From: Gemmataceae bacterium
Lineage (GTDB): Bacteria > Planctomycetota > Planctomycetia > Gemmatales > Gemmataceae
Direction: 5' to 3'
NCBI GenBank assembly: GCA_009692065.1
Contig: SHZY01000039.1
Span: 1 to 43,091, forward strand
Length of the DNA: 43,091 nt
This document shows, in pieces, positions 40,139 through 43,091 of the stretch. Made by a program: the position numbers and the translations under genes. The first letter of the stretch is position 1. Each line of letters starts with the position of its first letter. The notes beneath the pieces were generated by a model. The model searched no databases. It saw only the letters and a list, made by a program, of their open reading frames with translations, and was not told where the DNA came from.

Positions 40139-40750
40139 ATGAAACGCATCGTCTTCTGTCTCGCGGTTGCCATTTGCTTCAGCCTGTCGGCGGTTCACGC
40201 CGGCGACGACAAGGGGTTCTTCAACGGCAAAGACTTGGCCGGCTTTGAAGGCCTGATCGACCAGTTCTGGTCGGTCAAGGACAACGCCATCGCCGGCACG
40301 ACCCATCCCAAGGGCATCAACTACAACACTTTTCTATGTAGCAAAAGGACCTACAAGGACTTCGAAATGCGATTCCAGGTCAAGCTTACCAAGGGCAACA
40401 GCGGCATCCAGATCCGCAGCCGTATCCATAACAAGGAAAAGTTTGCCGTCACCGGCCCCCAGTGCGACATGGGCGGGCCTTACTGGGGCAGCCTCTACGG
40501 CGAGAACTTCGGCGGCATGATGCAAGCCGCCGATGCCAAGCTTGTCAAAGAAGTACTTAAAGAAAACGAATTCAACGACTACTACATCAAGGCCGTCGGC
40601 AAGCACGTCACCATCAAGCTGAACGGCAAGACGACGGTTGACAAAGATTTCCCCAAGATGCCGGACGAAGGCATCATCGCCTTCCAGATTCACGGCGGCC
40701 CGGCGATGGATGTGGTGTTCAAGAACATTCAATTCAAGGAAATTAAGTGA
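40139..40750 (+). CDS. DUF1080 protein (3-keto-disaccharide hydrolase-like), secreted
   Basis: A 203-residue exported protein. Residues 1-21 are a signal peptide (AVHA/GDD). The rest is a concanavalin-like beta-sandwich of the DUF1080 family: GFFNGKDLAGFEG near the start, FEMRFQVKLTKGNSGIQIRS (about 79-98), GPQCDMGGPYWG, HVTIKLNGKTTVD and GIIAFQIHGGPAMDVVFKNI at the end. Family members act on or bind 3-keto-glycosides or glycan-derived sugars and are abundant in planctomycetes. Periplasmic or cell-surface location expected. The ATG at 40139 has GGAGG 6 bases upstream. It may be co-transcribed with the winged-helix gene, though a GTGTTT/AAACAC stem overlaps the end of that gene. Confidence 0.88.
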   Translation: MKRIVFCLAVAICFSLSAVHAGDDKGFFNGKDLAGFEGLIDQFWSVKDNAIAGTTHPKGINYNTFLCSKRTYKDFEMRFQVKLTKGNSGIQIRSRIHNKEKFAVTGPQCDMGGPYWGSLYGENFGGMMQAADAKLVKEVLKENEFNDYYIKAVGKHVTIKLNGKTTVDKDFPKMPDEGIIAFQIHGGPAMDVVFKNIQFKEIK

Positions 40751-40760
40751 TCCGCCCCTC

Positions 40761-40802
40761 TTCGTTTAGCGCCCGCGTGGCGCCGCGCGGGCGCTAAACG
40801 AA
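40761..40802. repeat. GTTTAGC-family palindrome between convergent genes
   Basis: Perfect 17-bp arms 40761-40777 (TTCGTTTAGCGCCCGCG) and 40786-40802 with an 8-base loop. It fills the gap between the DUF1080 stop (40750) and the uvrB stop (40809), placed as a shared transcript end. Confidence 0.92.
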
Positions 40803-40808
40803 ATCTCG

Positions 40809-42827
40809 TCAGCGCTGCGTCTTCTTCCTCCTCCGCGGCTTCTTTTGCGGCGCCATTGTCGGCTGCCCTTTCAACTGCGCGATGCGATCGCGCAACTCGG
40901 CCGCCCGCTCGAATTCCAAGTTCGCCGCCGCCGCCAGCATTTCCGCGTGCAGTTCCTCCATGAACTCCTCGGTCACGTAGTCTTCGCCGCCCTTGCCCGC
41001 GACTTCCAGCGTGAGCTTGTGTGCCTCGATCTCCCCTTCGATGCCGCGGTCGATTGTCGAACGCACGCTCTCCGGCGTGATGCTGTGCTCTTTGTTGTAA
41101 GCGACCTGCATCTCCCGGCGGCGGTTCGTCTCGTCCATCGCCTTCTGCATCGAATCGGTCACCTTGTCCGCGTACAGAATCACCTCCGCGTTGACGTTGC
41201 GCGCCGCCCGGCCAATCGTCTGGATCAGCGACCGCGCGCTGCGCAAAAAGCCCTCCTTGTCCGCGTCGAGAATCGCCACCAGCGACACCTCCGGCAAATC
41301 GAGCCCTTCACGCAGCAGGTTGACGCCTACCAAGGCGTCGAACGCCCCCTCGCGCAATTCGCGCAGGATTTGCATGCGCTCGATCGCGTCCAGCTCGGAG
41401 TGCAGCCACTTGGCACGCAGTCCCGAGTCGCGCAGGTAGCCCGTCAAATCCTCGGCCAGGCGCTTGGTCAAGACCGTGACGAGTGTGCGTTCCTTCTTGT
41501 CGGCCCGTTTCTTGATCTCGATGAGCAGGTCGGGCACCTGTCCGCGCGCCGGCTTGACGTGCAGCACCGGATCGACCAGCCCCGTTGGCCGAATCACCTG
41601 CTCGACGAACTCACCGCCCGACACCTCCAACTCGTAATCCGCTGGCGTCGCCGACATGAACAGCACTTGCGGGATGCATTTCTCCCATTCGTCGAAACGC
41701 AACGGCCGATTGTCGAGTGCGCTCGGCAAACGGAAGCCATGCTCGACCAGCGTCGTCTTGCGGCTATAGTCCCCCGCGAACATCGCCCGCACCTGCGACA
41801 CCGACGCGTGCGATTCATCGACGATCAGCAAGAAGTCCGCCGGAAAATAATCGAGCAGCGTGTAGGGCGGCTCCCCCGGCGCTTTGCCGGTGAACCAGCG
41901 CGAGTAGTTTTCGATGCCCGGACAGTGGCCGACTTCGAGCAACATCTCCATGTCGAAGCGCGTGCGCGCTTGCAGCCGCTGGGCTTCGAGCAGCTTGCCC
42001 TGCTCGCGGAAGACGGCCAGCCGTTCGTTCAACTCCTGATCGATGCCGTTGACCGCGGCCTTGATGCGCTCGTCTGGCGTGACGAAGTGCTTGGCCGGGA
42101 AGATGTAGAGTTCGTCGCAGACCTTCGCCGTCGCGCCGGTGAGGGGATTGATGATCGAGAGTGCGTCCACCTCGTCGCCGAACAGCTCGATGCGCAGGGC
42201 GAACTCCTCATACGCGGGCCACAGCTCGATGACGTCGCCGCGCACGCGGAATCGGCAGCGCTCGAACGTGGTGTCGTTGCGCTGATATTGGATATCGATC
42301 AGGCGATACAGCAGGTTGTCGCGTGCGATCGTGTCGCCCTTCTTGAGATAGATCATCATCCGCTTGTAGTCGGCCGGGGCGCCCAGGCCATAGATGCACG
42401 ATACGCTGGCGACGACGATGCAATCCTCGCGGCTCGCCAGGGCGCTGGTGGCGGCCAGGCGCAAGCGGTCGATGTTCTCGTTGATGGCGGAGTCTTTTTC
42501 GATGTAGATGTCCCGCTGCGGAATGTACGCTTCGGGCTGGTAGTAGTCGTAGTAGCTGATGAAATAATGGACGGCATTGTGCGGAAAGAAGCCCTTGAAC
42601 TCCTTGTAGAGTTGGGCCGCGAGGGTTTTGTTGTGCGAGAGGATGAGCGCCGGCTTGCCAAGGTTGGCAATGACATGCGCCGCCGTGAACGTCTTGCCGG
42701 AGCCGGTGACACCGAGGAGCGTCTGCCGATTTTGCCCCGCGCGAAAGCCGGCGGTAAGCTTTTCGATGGCCGCGGGCTGATCGCCGGCGGGCTGAAAGGG
42801 GCTGACGAGTTTGAAATCGACGGGCAT
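40809..42827 (-). CDS. uvrB: Excinuclease ABC subunit B
   Basis: The damage-verifying helicase-like subunit of nucleotide excision repair, which takes damage from UvrA and recruits UvrC. The 672 residues show Walker A GVTGSGKT (39-46), the beta-hairpin [10 protein letters not shown] (92-101) that clamps DNA, the DESH box (337-340), helicase motif [11 protein letters not shown], and a C-terminal UVR domain (about 633-660; [15 protein letters not shown]) for UvrC contact. A Lys/Arg-rich tail ends it ([11 protein letters not shown]). Usual family length. ATG at 42827 with GAGGG 7 bases upstream and a TATAAT about 37 bases before it. Confidence 0.97.
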   Translation of the reverse strand: MPVDFKLVSPFQPAGDQPAAIEKLTAGFRAGQNRQTLLGVTGSGKTFTAAHVIANLGKPALILSHNKTLAAQLYKEFKGFFPHNAVHYFISYYDYYQPEAYIPQRDIYIEKDSAINENIDRLRLAATSALASREDCIVVASVSCIYGLGAPADYKRMMIYLKKGDTIARDNLLYRLIDIQYQRNDTTFERCRFRVRGDVIELWPAYEEFALRIELFGDEVDALSIINPLTGATAKVCDELYIFPAKHFVTPDERIKAAVNGIDQELNERLAVFREQGKLLEAQRLQARTRFDMEMLLEVGHCPGIENYSRWFTGKAPGEPPYTLLDYFPADFLLIVDESHASVSQVRAMFAGDYSRKTTLVEHGFRLPSALDNRPLRFDEWEKCIPQVLFMSATPADYELEVSGGEFVEQVIRPTGLVDPVLHVKPARGQVPDLLIEIKKRADKKERTLVTVLTKRLAEDLTGYLRDSGLRAKWLHSELDAIERMQILRELREGAFDALVGVNLLREGLDLPEVSLVAILDADKEGFLRSARSLIQTIGRAARNVNAEVILYADKVTDSMQKAMDETNRRREMQVAYNKEHSITPESVRSTIDRGIEGEIEAHKLTLEVAGKGGEDYVTEEFMEELHAEMLAAAANLEFERAAELRDRIAQLKGQPTMAPQKKPRRRKKTQR

Positions 42828-42863
42828 GCGGAACCCTCAGCAACGAGTCTGCGGTATCGGTTC

Positions 42864-42869
42864 ATTATA
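42864..42869 (-). promoter_or_regulatory. -10 box TATAAT of uvrB
   Basis: A perfect TATAAT on the minus strand. Transcription would start about 30 bases before the uvrB ATG, leaving room for the GAGGG ribosome site. The -35 (GATTGT-like at 17 bases) is weak. No LexA-type operator was recognised. Confidence 0.45.
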
Positions 42870-42957
42870 GTCCGTGAGGTGTTCCACAATCGTAGCCCTT
42901 CACGGGCAGCTGGCTTCGGCTTGCCCGGTTTTCAGCCACTGCTTATCATGTCGCGTT

Positions 42958-43091
42958 ATGACGACCGCAGGGACGCTACCGTGCGCAGGATGCGCCAGGC
43001 TGGAACAACAGTTTAAGGAACTCCAAGCTCGGTTTGCGCAAGTGGAGGCGGAACTTGCTGCCGCGAAGAAGAACTCACGCAACTCTTCCAA
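42958..43091 (+). CDS. IS66-family transposase, 5' part only
   Basis: The first 44 codons of an open frame that leaves the window: MTTAGTLPCAGCARLEQQ, a coiled-coil stretch (LQARFAQVEAELAAAKK), then KNSRNSS. The coil followed by K-N-S-x-N-S-S is the N-terminal signature of IS66 TnpC transposases, where KPPSSD usually follows. The small Cys pair (CAGC) is common in planctomycete copies. No tnpA/tnpB frames precede it, so if it is an element it would be the single-gene (ISBst12-like) type. GTAGCCCTTCACGGGCAG at about 42892-42909 could be part of its left end, which cannot be confirmed without the right end. Confidence 0.72.
   Translation, partial: MTTAGTLPCAGCARLEQQFKELQARFAQVEAELAAAKKNSRNSS

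Noticed and set aside
40845..43016. A 723-codon open frame on the plus strand opposite uvrB
   Set aside because: Antisense shadow of uvrB, which is unmistakable. The plus frame has shadow-like composition and runs on into the transposase region in another frame.

Overview
The window looks like chromosomal DNA of a planctomycete, most likely a relative of Gemmata in the Gemmataceae. This is inferred from recalled family traits, not from a search. The traits are high GC, very long secreted or membrane proteins of unknown function, a DUF1080 protein, a PQQ-type propeller protein, a porin with a Pro/Tyr/Met-rich N-terminus, a Ser/Thr kinase remnant, an IS66-type transposase start, and many palindromic repeats with GTTTAGC...GCTAAAC or TCCGAGCC...GGCTCGGA ends. 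No rRNA, tRNA or CRISPR array was seen.

Layout. Bases 1-3434 (minus strand) hold a secreted subtilisin-like protease, a 480-base stretch full of palindromes, and a membrane-anchored beta-propeller protein. Bases 3787-14584 hold two huge genes of unknown function (2419 and 1165 codons). They appear to contain three copies of one architecture: export signal, beta-rich module, long beta-rich body, three-helix membrane bundle and a basic end. Two copies are fused in the larger gene. Bases 14806-23399 (minus strand) carry housekeeping genes: inositol-monophosphatase family, ferrochelatase, seven-iron ferredoxin, PriA, two translationally coupled amino-acid permeases and D-aminoacyl-tRNA deacylase.

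Bases 23422-30324 carry a small unknown helical protein, a MinD/BY-kinase-like protein that has lost both key ATPase residues next to an ExeA-like AAA ATPase, a glycine-betaine/choline type ABC importer (fused permease-binding protein plus ATPase), a PLP-dependent threonine/serine dehydratase and a sugar-nucleotide type epimerase. Bases 30408-33862 are dxr and rseP, overlapping by four bases. Bases 34081-34818 are a C-lobe-only kinase remnant with a tail anchor and a good terminator. Bases 35000-37729 encode a U32 family protein related to RlhA/YdcP. Then come a predicted porin, a tandem winged-helix-like protein, a DUF1080 protein, uvrB, and the first 44 codons of an IS66 transposase running off the window.

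The most distinctive non-coding signal is the set of palindromic elements. About twenty loci in several sequence families sit mostly at gene 3' ends and between convergent genes. Three sit inside open reading frames: one in priA (63 bp, 25-bp perfect arms) and two in the U32 gene, where they are read through as extra peptide. A second pattern is that priA, the ABC ATPase gene and the U32 gene each have a -10-like hexamer 4-7 bases before the start codon and no good ribosome site, which suggests leaderless transcripts.

Start codons were chosen from family alignment, ribosome sites and four-base overlaps, so several genes start inside the longest open frame. Functions of the two giant genes, the 90-codon gene at 23422 and the 199-codon gene at 39506 are unknown.
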